The notes under the pieces: generated by a model
What the model saw: the letters and a program-made list of their open reading frames with translations, nothing else
Databases searched by the model: none
Told to the model about the DNA's origin: nothing
Position numbers and translations under genes: made by a program
NCBI RefSeq assembly: GCF_014837045.1
Contig: NZ_JACSPR010000003.1
Location: 1 to 64,000 of the forward strand
Origin: Corynebacterium gallinarum
Lineage (GTDB): Bacteria > Actinomycetota > Actinomycetes > Mycobacteriales > Mycobacteriaceae
Direction of reading: 5' to 3'
DNA: 64,000 nt
Part shown: positions 17,162 through 25,914 of the stretch, one piece after another
Numbering within the stretch: position 1 is the first letter of the stretch
Layout: every line of letters begins with the position of its first letter

Positions 17162-17653
17162 ATGAGTAAGAAAAAGAAGAATCCGCTCAACCCGGATCAC
17201 CCGGAGAATGTGTTCAGCGAGGAGGCGGACTACGCCAATCTGCGCCCCACCTTCGCCAATGACTTCTCGGATGTGAACAGGATCCCCGATCCCCTCGAGC
17301 AGCAGCGCAAGAATGAGCAGTCATCCCGTCAGGCACTGATCTACCTGGCGGCGGTGCCGATCGTGACGTTCGTATCCGCCTTCCTGTTGGCGTGGGTCGC
17401 GCGGCTTATGGGTGGGCCGCTGTGTGATGCCGGGGAGGCGACGTGGATCTGTTCCCGGGCAGCCCAGCTGTGGTGGCCCATCTCCACCAGCCTGATCGCC
17501 TTCGGCGGCATGCTCGGTTGTGCCTGGATCCTCTATGACAAGTACCGCAACTTCATCCGGTGGCGCGCCTGGATGGGTGTGCTGTGGGTCCTCATCCCCT
17601 TCAGCATGTTGTGGGCCACCTCGGTGCTGCCGATGGCCATCCTGGGTGACTAG
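17162..17653 (+). CDS. Conserved membrane protein, about three helices
   Basis: 163 residues. A polar Lys-rich N-terminus (MSKKKKNPLNPDHPENVF) of about 55 residues is followed by three hydrophobic helices, with two Cys in the extracytoplasmic loop (GGPLCDAGEATWICSRA) that could form a disulfide. Strong RBS CAGGAGGAC before ATG 17162. It may be co-transcribed with the universal stress gene 62 bases upstream. No domain recognised. Confidence 0.8.
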   Translation: MSKKKKNPLNPDHPENVFSEEADYANLRPTFANDFSDVNRIPDPLEQQRKNEQSSRQALIYLAAVPIVTFVSAFLLAWVARLMGGPLCDAGEATWICSRAAQLWWPISTSLIAFGGMLGCAWILYDKYRNFIRWRAWMGVLWVLIPFSMLWATSVLPMAILGD

Positions 17654-17678
17654 GATCCTACTGGCACACAGGTAAGAG

Positions 17679-17707
17679 AAAGACCCGGGGGATTCCCCCG
17701 GGTCTTT
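17679..17707. terminator. Bidirectional terminator
   Basis: AAAGACCCGGGGGA and its complement form a nearly uninterrupted palindrome between two convergent genes, with A/T runs at both ends. Confidence 0.88.
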
Positions 17708-17733
17708 GTCATGCGCACCACCGGTGTGGCGGG

Positions 17734-18081
17734 TTAGGGCTCCAGGGAGTCGAGCACAACCTCGAACTCGAGCAGGGTGGCACCGCTGGCGACGGGCTTG
17801 CGGTCACCACCGTGAGCGCCGTGCGCACCCTGGCCACCATGGGCGCCCCCACCGTGCGTGCCGGATGCCATCTCGGCGTCGCGCCAGGCGTTGTAGGATT
17901 CCTCATCGGCCCAGCGGGTGACCACGAAGTAGCGGTCCTCACCGGCGACGGGGCGCAGCAGCTGGAAGCCCTCGAAGCCCGGCTGGGAATCGATCGCCTG
18001 CTTGCGTGCGGCGAAACGCTTCTCCAGCTCGGGGCCGGCTCCCTCGGGGACGGAAATTGCATTGATCTTCACGATGCTCAT
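17734..18081 (-). CDS. mhuD: MhuD-type heme-degrading monooxygenase with His-rich insertion
   Basis: 115 residues of the antibiotic-biosynthesis-monooxygenase fold. It starts MSIVKINAISVPEGAGPELEK and shares FQLLRPV, RYFVVTRW and LLEFEVVLD with mycobacterial MhuD, which opens heme to mycobilin. The catalytic Asn7 is present (KINA). The loop that carries the heme-ligand His in MhuD is expanded here to a Gly/His-rich stretch with His at positions 76, 81, 87 and 90. Cytoplasmic, iron-acquisition or heme-detoxification role inferred from the family. Confidence 0.85.
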   Translation of the reverse strand: MSIVKINAISVPEGAGPELEKRFAARKQAIDSQPGFEGFQLLRPVAGEDRYFVVTRWADEESYNAWRDAEMASGTHGGGAHGGQGAHGAHGGDRKPVASGATLLEFEVVLDSLEP

Positions 18082-18131
18082 GCCCTGTAACCTACCTGAA
18101 ATCCCGGCCCCGGGGTTCCGGTTTCACACCG

Positions 18132-19070
18132 CTACTGCGTCACCAGTGGGTCCACCCCGCGGGCGGCGAGATCCGCGGCGATCTCGATGCAGTCGTCCTG
18201 CCCGCAGTGGCGGGTTTCCACGTTGGCGTAGCAGTCCGGGCACATGAGCACGAGCTGGCGGCATTCGTCCTCATTGACGCAGTGCTCGAATTTGTTGGTG
18301 GGTGTCTCGCAGTGGATGCAGTGGCCGAGGCGTTTGTAGTCCTCACCGAATTCCATGTGCATGCGCTTGTCGAAGACGTAGAGGGAACCCTCCCACAGAC
18401 CCCGGTTGCCGAACTGTTCGCCGTAGCGGACGATGCCGCCGTCGATCTGGTAGACCTCCTGGAAACCACGGTTGATCATCAGGGAGCTGAGGACCTCGCA
18501 GCGGATGCCGCCGGTGCAGTAGGTCACCACCGGTTTGTCCTTCAGATCGTCATACTTGCCGGATTCGATCTCCTTGATGAAGTCGTGGGTGGTGTCAACG
18601 TCGGGCACCACGGCGTCACGGAACTTGCCGATCTGGGCCTCCATGGCGTTGCGGCCATCGAAGAAGACCACCTCGTCACCGCGTTCCTCGACGAGCTGGT
18701 TTACCTCCTCCGGTTTGAGGTGGACACCGCCGCCGATGATGCCGTTCTCATCCACCTTGATCTCATTCGGTGCCCCGAATGCCACGATCTCATCGCGGAC
18801 CTTGACGGACAGCTTGGGGAAGTCCTCCGCGCCACCCTCGGACCACTTGAATTCCATCGTGGCGAAACCGGGGTATTCACGGGTTTTCTTGATGTAGGCC
18901 TTGCAGTCGTTGATGTCGCCACCGACGGTGCCGTTGATGCCGTGTTCAGAGATGAGGATGCGCCCGCGGAGGTTCAGGGATTCGCACAGATCGCGCTGCC
19001 AGAGCTGAACCGCCTTCGGGTCGGACAGGGGGGTGAAGGCGTAGTAGAGGAGAATTTTTCCGATAGACAC
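18132..19070 (-). CDS. trhO: tRNA uridine 5-oxyacetic/hydroxylation protein TrhO (rhodanese family)
   Basis: 312 residues. N-terminal acylphosphatase-like domain ([17 protein letters not shown]), rhodanese domain with active-site loop YCTGGIRCE (Cys near residue 184) and a C-terminal Cys-rich region ([31 protein letters not shown]) that probably binds zinc. TrhO/YceA proteins hydroxylate U34 of certain tRNAs independently of oxygen. Monocistronic, starting at ATG 19070. Confidence 0.93.
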   Translation of the reverse strand: MSIGKILLYYAFTPLSDPKAVQLWQRDLCESLNLRGRILISEHGINGTVGGDINDCKAYIKKTREYPGFATMEFKWSEGGAEDFPKLSVKVRDEIVAFGAPNEIKVDENGIIGGGVHLKPEEVNQLVEERGDEVVFFDGRNAMEAQIGKFRDAVVPDVDTTHDFIKEIESGKYDDLKDKPVVTYCTGGIRCEVLSSLMINRGFQEVYQIDGGIVRYGEQFGNRGLWEGSLYVFDKRMHMEFGEDYKRLGHCIHCETPTNKFEHCVNEDECRQLVLMCPDCYANVETRHCGQDDCIEIAADLAARGVDPLVTQ

Positions 19071-19179
19071 GGGTTAAATTCTACTGCCCGGTAGCAGCTA
19101 CCACGAAAACGCGGGTGACATCCCGGGATCACGCAGCCGGGATCGCACCACGACCACCCACCCGCGAACGGGGGAATGC

Positions 19180-19211
19180 TTGATCGATCAACTGAACCTC
19201 TTGATCGATAA
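19180..19211. promoter_or_regulatory. Candidate ino1 operators
   Basis: TTGATCGATCAA (19180-19191) is a perfect palindrome with a central CG, as in LacI-family sites. A second TTGATCGATAA (19201-19211) follows 21 bases on, two helical turns. ino1 of C. glutamicum is controlled by the LacI-type regulator IpsA; that these are IpsA sites is inference. Confidence 0.5.
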
Positions 19212-19306
19212 TGTTCGCGCCTGGATCCCACTTCTGCGGTATGTGAACGTAGCGTCGATGGTTATGCGGCTGTAGCCGCCTTTCGATTTAAGGAGAATTG
19301 AAGACT

Positions 19307-20395
19307 ATGAGTGATTCCACCATCCGGGTCGCCATCGCCGGTGTTGGTAACTGTGCGACCTCCCTCATCCAGGGTGTGGAGTACTACCGTGACGCCGCTG
19401 CGGATGAAAAGGTCCCCGGCCTCATGCATGTGAAGTTCGGCGATTACCACGTCGGCGATCTGGAGTTCGTGGCAGCGTTCGACGTCGATGCGGAGAAGGT
19501 CGGCGTGGATCTCGCGGACGCCACCGAGGCATCCCAGAACTGCACCATCAAGATCGCCGATGTCCCGACCACCGGTGTGACCGTGCAGCGCGGCCCCACG
19601 CTGGATGGCCTGGGTGAGCACTACCGTGCCACCATCGAGGAATCCACCGCCGAGCCTGTCGACGTCGTCCAGGCACTCAAGGATGCCCGCGTGGACGTCC
19701 TGGTCTCCTACCTCCCGGTCGGTTCCGAGGAGGCGGACAAGTTCTACGCCCAGGCGGCCCTGGATGCGGGCTGTGGTTTCGTCAACGCCCTGCCCGTCTT
19801 CATCGCCTCCGATCCGGAGTGGGCACAGAAGTTCACCGACGCCGGTCTGCCCATCGTCGGTGATGACATCAAGTCCCAGGTCGGTGCCACCATCACCCAC
19901 CGTGTGCTGGCCCGTCTCTTCGAGGAGCGCGGCGTCCGCGTTGACCGCACCATGCAGCTGAACGTGGGCGGCAACATGGACTTCAAGAACATGCTCGACC
20001 GCAACCGTCTGGAATCCAAGAAGATCTCCAAGACCCAGGCCGTGACCTCCAACCTGAAGGAGGGCCCGCTGGCCGGCAAGGTGGCGGACCGCAACGTCCA
20101 CATCGGCCCCTCCGATCACGTGGAGTGGCTGGATGACCGCAAGTGGGCCTACGTCCGCCTGGAGGGCACCGCCTTCGGTGGTGTGCCACTGAACCTGGAG
20201 TACAAGCTCGAGGTGTGGGATTCCCCGAACTCCGCGGGCATCATCATCGACGCGATCCGCGCGTGCCGGATCGCCATGGACCGCGGTATCGGCGGACCGG
20301 TCATGCCGGCCTCGTCCTACCTGATGAAGTCCCCGCCGGAGCAGCTTGACGACGACGAGGCCCGCGATCGCCTGGAGACCTTCATCCACGGATAA
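19307..20395 (+). CDS. ino1: Inositol-3-phosphate synthase
   Basis: 362 residues. It converts glucose-6-phosphate to inositol-1-phosphate with NAD, supplying mycothiol and phosphatidylinositol-based lipids. NAD-binding motif [16 protein letters not shown] at the N-terminus; conserved substrate-site regions [29 protein letters not shown] and [29 protein letters not shown] 19307 is 11 bases after AAGGAG; the in-frame TTG at 19298 is too close to it. Converges on the DUF1846 gene, only 6 bases separating the stops. Confidence 0.96.
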   Translation: MSDSTIRVAIAGVGNCATSLIQGVEYYRDAAADEKVPGLMHVKFGDYHVGDLEFVAAFDVDAEKVGVDLADATEASQNCTIKIADVPTTGVTVQRGPTLDGLGEHYRATIEESTAEPVDVVQALKDARVDVLVSYLPVGSEEADKFYAQAALDAGCGFVNALPVFIASDPEWAQKFTDAGLPIVGDDIKSQVGATITHRVLARLFEERGVRVDRTMQLNVGGNMDFKNMLDRNRLESKKISKTQAVTSNLKEGPLAGKVADRNVHIGPSDHVEWLDDRKWAYVRLEGTAFGGVPLNLEYKLEVWDSPNSAGIIIDAIRACRIAMDRGIGGPVMPASSYLMKSPPEQLDDDEARDRLETFIHG

Positions 20396-20401
20396 GGCCT
20401 G

Positions 20402-21889
20402 CTAGCGCTTGCGGTAGAGCGCCTTACGCTGGTACTTCGGCTCCGAGGTAACCAGCACTCCGAGGTTGCGGAAGATACCCTCATCCACCGATCCCAGGAT
20501 CGTGGTGGTGTGGACATCGCAACCCCGGAGATTTTTCAATTCATCCAGTGCCCGGCGCGCATTGTCGGAGGTCGCCGCGGAGACCGACAGCGCGATGAGC
20601 ACCTCATCGGTGTGCAGACGGGGATTGCGGGAGCCGAGGTGTTCGGTCTTGAGGGTCTGGATCGGTTCGATGGATTCCGGGGAGAGCAGATCCACCGACG
20701 GGTCGATGCCGGCGAGTTCCTTGAGGGCGTTGAGCAGCATTGCTGCGGAGCAGCCCAGGAGGGCGGAGGTCTTGCCGGTGACGATCCGGCCGTCGTCAAG
20801 CAGGATGGCCGAGGCCGGCGCACCGGTCTCGCTCTCGAGCTCGAGGGCGCGCGCCACCATGGTGCGGTCCTCCACCGAGCAGCCGGCCTTGCTCATGACG
20901 ATGGCGATCCGCGAGGAGACGGTGTCGTCGAGTTCGTCGCGGCGCTCGTCGACAAGCGCCTTGAAGTAACGGCGCACGATCTCCTGGCGGGCGGCCTCGC
21001 GGCACACCTCGTCGTCGATGATGGCGCTGCCGACCAGGTTCACGCCCATGTCGGTGGGGGACTGGTAGGGGGAGGAGCCACTGAGCATCTCCAGCATGGT
21101 CTTCAGCAGCGGGAAGACCTCGACATCGCGGTTGTAGCTGGTGGCCTTCTCGCCGTAGGCGGTGAGGTGGAAGGGGTCGATGACATTGATGTCGTCGAGG
21201 TCCGCGGTGGCGGCCTCATAGGCAAGGTTGACCGGGTGCTCGAGCGGCAGGTCCCAGATGGGGAAGGTCTCGAACTTGGCATAGCCTGAGGAGATACCAC
21301 GCTGGTGATCGCCGTAGATCTGGCTGAGGCAGGTCGCGAGCTTGCCGGAACCCGGGCCCGGCGCGGTGACCACCACGAGGTTGCGGGTGGTCTCCACGTA
21401 CTCGTTGCGGCCGAACCCCTCCTCGCTGACGATCCGGCGGGCATCGGTGGGGTAGCCAGGGATCACACGGTGGCGGGCGACCTTGATGCCCAGGCGTTCC
21501 AGGCGCTGGATGAACTGGATGGCCTGGTAGTTGTCATCCTCCAGCTGGGTGAGCACGACATGTTCGGTGAGGAACCCGGCCTCGCGGAAGACATCGATCA
21601 GACGCAGGACATCATCCTCGTAGGAGATGTCGAGGTCCGCGCGGGTCTTGTTGCGCTGCAGGTCCTTGCCGTTGATGGTGACCAGGATCTCGAGCTCATC
21701 CTTGAGCTGCTCCAGCATGGCGATCTTGTTATCCGGGGTGAAACCGGGCAGTACCCGGGAGGCGTGCAGGTCGTCGAAGAGTTTGCCGCCCATCTCCAGA
21801 TACAGCTTGCCACCGATCTGCTCGCGCCTCTCGTTGATGTGCTGCGACTGCATCCTGACGTAGAGGTCACGGTCGAATCCGGTGCGCAT
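20402..21889 (-). CDS. DUF1846 family protein
   Basis: 495 residues, the usual length of this family. The sequence starts [40 protein letters not shown] and has a glycine-rich phosphate-binding-like loop ([27 protein letters not shown]), typical of DUF1846. Family function is not established; structural relatives suggest a nucleotide-linked enzyme. It overlaps nothing and appears monocistronic. Confidence 0.85.
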   Translation of the reverse strand: MRTGFDRDLYVRMQSQHINERREQIGGKLYLEMGGKLFDDLHASRVLPGFTPDNKIAMLEQLKDELEILVTINGKDLQRNKTRADLDISYEDDVLRLIDVFREAGFLTEHVVLTQLEDDNYQAIQFIQRLERLGIKVARHRVIPGYPTDARRIVSEEGFGRNEYVETTRNLVVVTAPGPGSGKLATCLSQIYGDHQRGISSGYAKFETFPIWDLPLEHPVNLAYEAATADLDDINVIDPFHLTAYGEKATSYNRDVEVFPLLKTMLEMLSGSSPYQSPTDMGVNLVGSAIIDDEVCREAARQEIVRRYFKALVDERRDELDDTVSSRIAIVMSKAGCSVEDRTMVARALELESETGAPASAILLDDGRIVTGKTSALLGCSAAMLLNALKELAGIDPSVDLLSPESIEPIQTLKTEHLGSRNPRLHTDEVLIALSVSAATSDNARRALDELKNLRGCDVHTTTILGSVDEGIFRNLGVLVTSEPKYQRKALYRKR

Positions 21890-22015
21890 TGCGTCTACTC
21901 CCCAGTTGGATCTGCTTGTTATCTTGACGCCTCGACTCTACCCCTGAGCCCCTCAACACGGACATCCGCGCACGGGGTGCGCTCGGGACGCGCTCAGGGA
22001 GCATGACGACGACGA

Positions 22016-22047
22016 AACGCCGACCCCCTGGGGCGGGGATCGGCGTT
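22016..22047 (-). terminator. Terminator after dps
   Basis: AACGCCGA...CGGCGTT-type stem with GC-rich middle, 20-50 bases beyond the dps stop on the minus strand, followed by TCGTCGTCG (no clear T run). Confidence 0.55.
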
Positions 22048-22067
22048 GCCGGCGTTACGGGATGCGG

Positions 22068-22565
22068 TTACCGCGTGATGTCACCGGAACCGTCATCGAG
22101 GTGTGCACGCATGAACCACTGGAACTTCTCCAGTTCAGCGGCCTGGGCGATGTAGATGTCCTCGGTGACGGGGTCAACGTCGCCGGCCTGGGCGAGGGAT
22201 TCGCGCAGACGCTCAAGCACCTGGACGTAGACCTTGTCCAGTGCGGCGAGGTGGTCCAGGGTGGTGCCGCGGTTCTTCTCGTATTCGAGGGGGGTGCGGT
22301 TGTCCACGTGGCCGGCCGGGGTGCCGATCGGCTCACCGCCGAGGGTGGAGATGCGCTCTGCGACCTCATCGGCGTAACCGCGGACGAGGTCGACCTGGGG
22401 GTCGATCATCTCGTGGACGGCGATGAAGTTAGGGCCGACAACGTTCCAGTGGACGTGCTTGAGGATGAGGTGGAGATCGTTGTAATCGGTGAGACGCTCC
22501 TGCAGTCCATCAATAAGCTGCTTGGCGTCGGTGTCATTGATTCCTGGGACTGTGTAGTTACTCAT
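22068..22565 (-). CDS. dps: Dps ferritin-like DNA-protection protein
   Basis: 165 residues. The ferroxidase region includes HWNVVGPNFIAVHEMIDPQVDLVRGYADEVAERI, the Dps signature with its H...H-x3-D-x3-E pattern. It forms a 12-mer that stores iron and protects DNA. Start ATG 22565 rather than the ATG 9 bases upstream, which lies inside the -10 box. TATAAT ends 7 bases before the start, so the mRNA is leaderless. Confidence 0.95.
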   Translation of the reverse strand: MSNYTVPGINDTDAKQLIDGLQERLTDYNDLHLILKHVHWNVVGPNFIAVHEMIDPQVDLVRGYADEVAERISTLGGEPIGTPAGHVDNRTPLEYEKNRGTTLDHLAALDKVYVQVLERLRESLAQAGDVDPVTEDIYIAQAAELEKFQWFMRAHLDDGSGDITR

Positions 22566-22572
22566 GACACCC

Positions 22573-22620
22573 ATTATACTAAGAATTTATCAATTGTCAC
22601 TGAATCTTAGCCTAAACTAA
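22573..22620 (-). promoter_or_regulatory. dps promoter with DtxR-like box upstream
   Basis: Minus strand: -35 GTGACA (22595-22600), 16-base spacer, -10 TATAAT (22573-22578). Immediately upstream, 22602-22620 matches the DtxR iron-box consensus at about 14 of 19 positions (TTAGTTTAGGCTAAG...). The position upstream of -35 fits activation by iron-loaded DtxR. The promoter is clear; the DtxR box is tentative. Confidence 0.6.
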
Positions 22621-22726
22621 TTAATCACAGGTGAAGCTGGATTCACTGGGACAGTATCCACCATCCGCATGTCCCCTCGTTCCCCTCATTTTCGCGGGGG
22701 CATCGGCACTGGATAGGGTGGAATCC

Positions 22727-23548
22727 ATGCCTGAAGGACATGTTATCCACCGTCTCGCCGGGGAGCTCACCCAGAGGTTCGGGAACTCCGGCCGGGGGCC
22801 TGCGCTCGACATTACCTCCCCCCAGGGACGCTTCGCCAGGGAAGCGGCGATCGTGGACCAGAGCCGGCTGCTGCGCGCCGATGCCCACGGCAAGCATCTG
22901 TTCATTGACTTCGACGTGGATCACCCCGAGCACATCATCTACATCCACCTGGGTCTGATCGGCACCCTCCAGTTCGAACCGGTGGAGGAGACCCGCGGGC
23001 AGATCCGTCTGCACATCTCCGACGGTACGGTGGCCGCCAACCTGCGTGGCCCCCAGTGGTGTCGCCTCATCACCGATGAGGAACGCGATATCGCGATCGG
23101 CAAGCTCGGCGCCGACCCGATCCGTGACGATGCCGACCCGGAGCCCATCCGGTGCAAGGTGCAGCGCTCGGGCCGCAGCATCGGCTCCCTGCTCATGGAT
23201 CAGAAACTCTTCGCCGGGGTGGGCAACATCTACCGCGCCGAGACCCTCTTCCGCCTGGGCATCTCACCGTTCACACCCGGACGCGAGATCACCGACGCGC
23301 AGTTCACCTCCATCTGGGCCGACCTGGTGGGCCTGATGAAGGAGGGGGTGACCGCCGGACGCATCGACACCGTGCGCCACGAACACACCCCGGAGGCCAT
23401 GGGCCGCGCGCCACGCAAGGACGACCACGGCGGCGAGGTCTACACCTACCGCCGCACCGGCCAGCCGTGCTACCTGTGTGGCACCCCGATCCGGGATCAG
23501 GTGATGGAGGGCCGCAACCTCTTCTGGTGCCCGGAGTGCCAGCGGTAG
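22727..23548 (+). CDS. nei: Fpg/Nei-family DNA glycosylase (Nei1-like)
   Basis: 273 residues starting MPEGHVIHRLAGEL: Pro2 is the Schiff-base nucleophile and Glu3 the catalytic acid. It has SPQGRFA, HGKHLFIDF (beta-clamp Lys), the helix-two-turn-helix region DQKLFAGVGNIYRAETLF and a C-terminal zinc finger (CYLCGTPIR ... FWCPECQR). The pattern fits endonuclease VIII/Nei1 of mycobacteria better than MutM. It removes oxidised pyrimidines. ATG 22727 is forced by Pro2/Glu3; TAGGGT ends 7 bases before it (leaderless). C. glutamicum lists the orthologue as mutM2. Confidence 0.92.
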   Translation: MPEGHVIHRLAGELTQRFGNSGRGPALDITSPQGRFAREAAIVDQSRLLRADAHGKHLFIDFDVDHPEHIIYIHLGLIGTLQFEPVEETRGQIRLHISDGTVAANLRGPQWCRLITDEERDIAIGKLGADPIRDDADPEPIRCKVQRSGRSIGSLLMDQKLFAGVGNIYRAETLFRLGISPFTPGREITDAQFTSIWADLVGLMKEGVTAGRIDTVRHEHTPEAMGRAPRKDDHGGEVYTYRRTGQPCYLCGTPIRDQVMEGRNLFWCPECQR

Positions 23549-23663
23549 GTGGCACCTGCTTATCGACGCCCAACCCCCGCCCCACCATTGCCCCACATGG
23601 TTTTCCATGCCATGATGGCGGTCACAGTTAGTTGGTGAGTTCTTTAGGGAGGATGGAGACACG

Positions 23664-23741
23664 ATGCGTGCGTATCAGTTGCTTCAGCAATTACATCGGC
23701 ACGTACCGTCCTGCCTCCCTGTGCGCCGGGAGTTGTTGTAA
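23664..23741 (+). CDS. Candidate leader peptide upstream of rtcB
   Basis: ATG 23664 to TAA 23739-23741 encodes 25 residues, starting MRAYQLLQQLHRHVPSC and rich in Leu, Arg, Gln and His. TAGGGAGGATGG lies just before the start, one of the best ribosome sites in the area. It ends 28 bases before a terminator-like hairpin. Actinobacterial cysteine-responsive leader peptides also carry an RHV segment, but the resemblance here is slight. It could instead be an independent small protein. Confidence 0.45.
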   Translation: MRAYQLLQQLHRHVPSCLPVRRELL

Positions 23742-23769
23742 AAACCCCAGCGCCCCACGCCCCACCCCG

Positions 23770-23818
23770 AGGCCCCCGCAGGTACGTGCCAGATCAGCAC
23801 CCACCCGCGGGGGCCTTT
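23770..23818 (+). terminator. Terminator-like hairpin in the rtcB leader
   Basis: AGGCCCCCGC (23770-23779) pairs perfectly with GCGGGGGCCT (23807-23816). The 27-base loop contains an inner GTGC/GCAC stem. A short TTT follows. It lies between the small ORF and rtcB, so it would lower rtcB transcription unless bypassed. Confidence 0.6.
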
Positions 23819-23856
23819 GTCTATCATGTTCCACCGAGAAAGGACCAGTGTCACCC

Positions 23857-25011
23857 ATGACCACCGATGTCATCTCCTTCGCCTCCGTCCTGGAGGAGGC
23901 CGCACTCAACCAGGCGAAGGCCACCGCCACCATGCCGTTCATCTACCCGCATGTCGCCCTCATGCCCGATGCCCACTACGGGCTGGGGTCCTCGGTGGGC
24001 ACCGTCTTCGGCACGAAGGGGGCGATCATCCCCGCGGCGGTCGGTGTGGACATCGGCTGCGGCATGATCGGCGTGCGCACCCAGTTCACCGCCTCCGATC
24101 TGGAGGGCCGCGATCTGACCCGGCTGCGGGATTCCCTCGAACGCGCCATCCCACTGTCCCCGGGTAATTACAACAAGGGCGCACTGGAGGATTCCGCCCT
24201 GGTGAAGATCGGGGAGCTGGAGGCACTCGCGGAGAAAAACGATGTGGATCTGTCCCACTCCCCGAAGTGGAAGCAGCAGCTGGGGTCCCTCGGTGGAGGC
24301 AACCACTTCATCGAACTGTGCCTGGATGAGGAGGACCGCGTCTGGATGTTCCTCCACTCCGGATCCCGCGGGGTGGGCAACAAGATCGCCCAGAAACACA
24401 TCCGCATCGCCCGCGACGCCTGCGCCGGGGAGGACCTGCCCGACCGGGATCTGGCCTACCTCACCGAGGGCACCCGGGAGTTCAACGACTACCTGCGCGA
24501 ACTGGAGTGGGCGCAGCGCTTCGCCTTCCTCAACCGCGAGGAGATGATGGACCGCTTCGCCGGGCAGCTGGGCCGGTTCGTGGGCACACCCGTCCGCGAG
24601 ATCGAACGCATCAACTGCCACCACAACTACACGGTCGAGGAGGAGCACTACGGGGAGACCGTCTGGCTGACCCGCAAGGGCGCGGTGCTTGCCGACGAGG
24701 GCACCATGGCACTGATCCCCGGCTCCATGGGCACCGCCTCCTACGTGGTGGAGGGCAAGGGCAATAGGGAGGCCCTCCGGTCAGCCCCGCACGGTGCGGG
24801 CCGGCGCATGTCACGCACCCAGGCCAAGAAGACCTTCACCGCGAAGGATCTGGACAACCGGATGTCCGGCATCGTCTACCGCCCGGGCAAGGAGTGGATC
24901 GATGAGATCCCGGACGCCTACAAGGACATCGACCAGGTGATGGCCGATGCCACCGATCTGGTGAGCATCCGGCATAAACTGCGCCAGATCGTCAACGTCA
25001 AGGGCACCTAG
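23857..25011 (+). CDS. rtcB: RNA-splicing ligase RtcB
   Basis: 384 residues. Metal-site motifs VDIGCGM, LGGGNHF and HHNY are present, along with SGSRG. APHGAGRRMSR carries the His that becomes guanylylated. RtcB joins RNA ends bearing 2',3'-cyclic phosphate or 3'-phosphate to 5'-OH, as in RNA repair. No archease or RtcR/RtcA gene is adjacent. ATG 23857 with RBS GAAAGGACC; a longer in-frame extension reaches into the leader and is not coding-like. Converges on the DeoR gene with 2 bases between. Confidence 0.95.
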   Translation: MTTDVISFASVLEEAALNQAKATATMPFIYPHVALMPDAHYGLGSSVGTVFGTKGAIIPAAVGVDIGCGMIGVRTQFTASDLEGRDLTRLRDSLERAIPLSPGNYNKGALEDSALVKIGELEALAEKNDVDLSHSPKWKQQLGSLGGGNHFIELCLDEEDRVWMFLHSGSRGVGNKIAQKHIRIARDACAGEDLPDRDLAYLTEGTREFNDYLRELEWAQRFAFLNREEMMDRFAGQLGRFVGTPVREIERINCHHNYTVEEEHYGETVWLTRKGAVLADEGTMALIPGSMGTASYVVEGKGNREALRSAPHGAGRRMSRTQAKKTFTAKDLDNRMSGIVYRPGKEWIDEIPDAYKDIDQVMADATDLVSIRHKLRQIVNVKGT

Positions 25012-25013
25012 GA

Positions 25014-25817
25014 TCAGCGCACGGTGTGCAGCCGCACCCCGTTGTCGGTGCACCACTTCTGCAGGTCGGGGTTGACGGTGTCGGTGACGATGTCGTCGAC
25101 ACGCTCCAGACCCACGAGGTGGCAGAACCCCACCTGGCCCACCTTGCGGCCCTCGAGGGGGATGACCACGCGCCGGGCGGTCTCGATGGCGGCCCGCTTG
25201 ATATCCGCCTCGGAGACATCGGTGACGTAACCGCCATCGGCGGTGACACCCACGACGCTGATGAAGGCGGTGTCGACAGTGAACTGGCGCAGTCCCATCA
25301 TGGTGATCGGCCCGGTGACACATTGACCCAGCGGCCGGTACTGGCCACCGAGAAGGGTGTGCCGGATGCGGGGTTTCTCCGCGAGGATGGGGATCACCGG
25401 AATGGAGTGGGTGAGGATGTTGGCGGGCTGGTCCATGAGCTCGGCCATCCTGACGATGGTGGGCCCGGAGTCGAAGAACGCCGAGGAATCATCCTCGATC
25501 ATGTCCAGGCAGTAGCGGGCGATCCCGTCCTTCGTCGCCTGCGGGGCGGCCGGCTGTGGTGTTGCCGGGGCGACGGGCTGGCCACCCACCTCAGGCACCG
25601 CACCCTCCACGGCGATGGCACCGCCGTGGGTGCGCTTCAACACCCCCTCCTTCTCCAGGATGGTGAGGTCCTTGCGCAGCGTGGGTTCGGACACCCCGAG
25701 AGGGTCCACCAGATCCACGACGCGGATGCTGCCACGCTCCTGCACGACCTTGGCGATGCGTGCGCGTCGTTCCTCCGCGGAGTCGGGTTTGGCTCCGTTC
25801 GCTGGCTGGGTGTTCAT
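25014..25817 (-). CDS. DeoR-family transcriptional regulator
   Basis: 267 residues. N-terminal helix-turn-helix (RIAKVVQERGSIRVVDLVDPLGVSEPTLRKDLTILEKEGVLKRTHGGA), an Ala/Pro/Gln-rich linker of about 20 residues, then a DeoR sensor domain of the sugar-phosphate isomerase type (FFDSGPTIVRMAELM, GGQYRP, DTAFISVVGVTADGGYVTD). DeoR repressors bind sugar phosphates. No sugar operon is adjacent. Its upstream region is full of TTTCG half-sites like those used by several DeoR-family repressors, so autoregulation is likely. Convergent with rtcB. Confidence 0.88.
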   Translation of the reverse strand: MNTQPANGAKPDSAEERRARIAKVVQERGSIRVVDLVDPLGVSEPTLRKDLTILEKEGVLKRTHGGAIAVEGAVPEVGGQPVAPATPQPAAPQATKDGIARYCLDMIEDDSSAFFDSGPTIVRMAELMDQPANILTHSIPVIPILAEKPRIRHTLLGGQYRPLGQCVTGPITMMGLRQFTVDTAFISVVGVTADGGYVTDVSEADIKRAAIETARRVVIPLEGRKVGQVGFCHLVGLERVDDIVTDTVNPDLQKWCTDNGVRLHTVR

Positions 25818-25914
25818 TCCTCAGACATTACCCAACCGCCTGCCCGCAGTCTCCGCGACCAACCCTGCCCCACCAGCGCAGGCCCATGATGAGGGGATCA
25901 ACAGACCTCTAGAG

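Larger units (their letters stand above)
23549..23856 (+). promoter_or_regulatory. Leader region of rtcB
   Basis: A 308-base interval. It contains a GCTTATCGACGCC motif (23558-23570), a short ORF with strong RBS (23664-23741), a terminator-like hairpin (23770-23818) and the rtcB RBS (GAAAGGACC). The order ORF, terminator, gene is that of a transcription attenuator. Confidence 0.5.

Noticed and set aside
18207..20389. Long frames antisense to trhO and ino1
   Set aside because: Both are mirror images of well-supported genes with third-position GC bias; no family similarity.
23632..23856. N-terminal extension of RtcB
   Set aside because: Cys/Pro/Arg-rich, crosses the leader ORF and terminator; the family start at 23857 has its own ribosome site.
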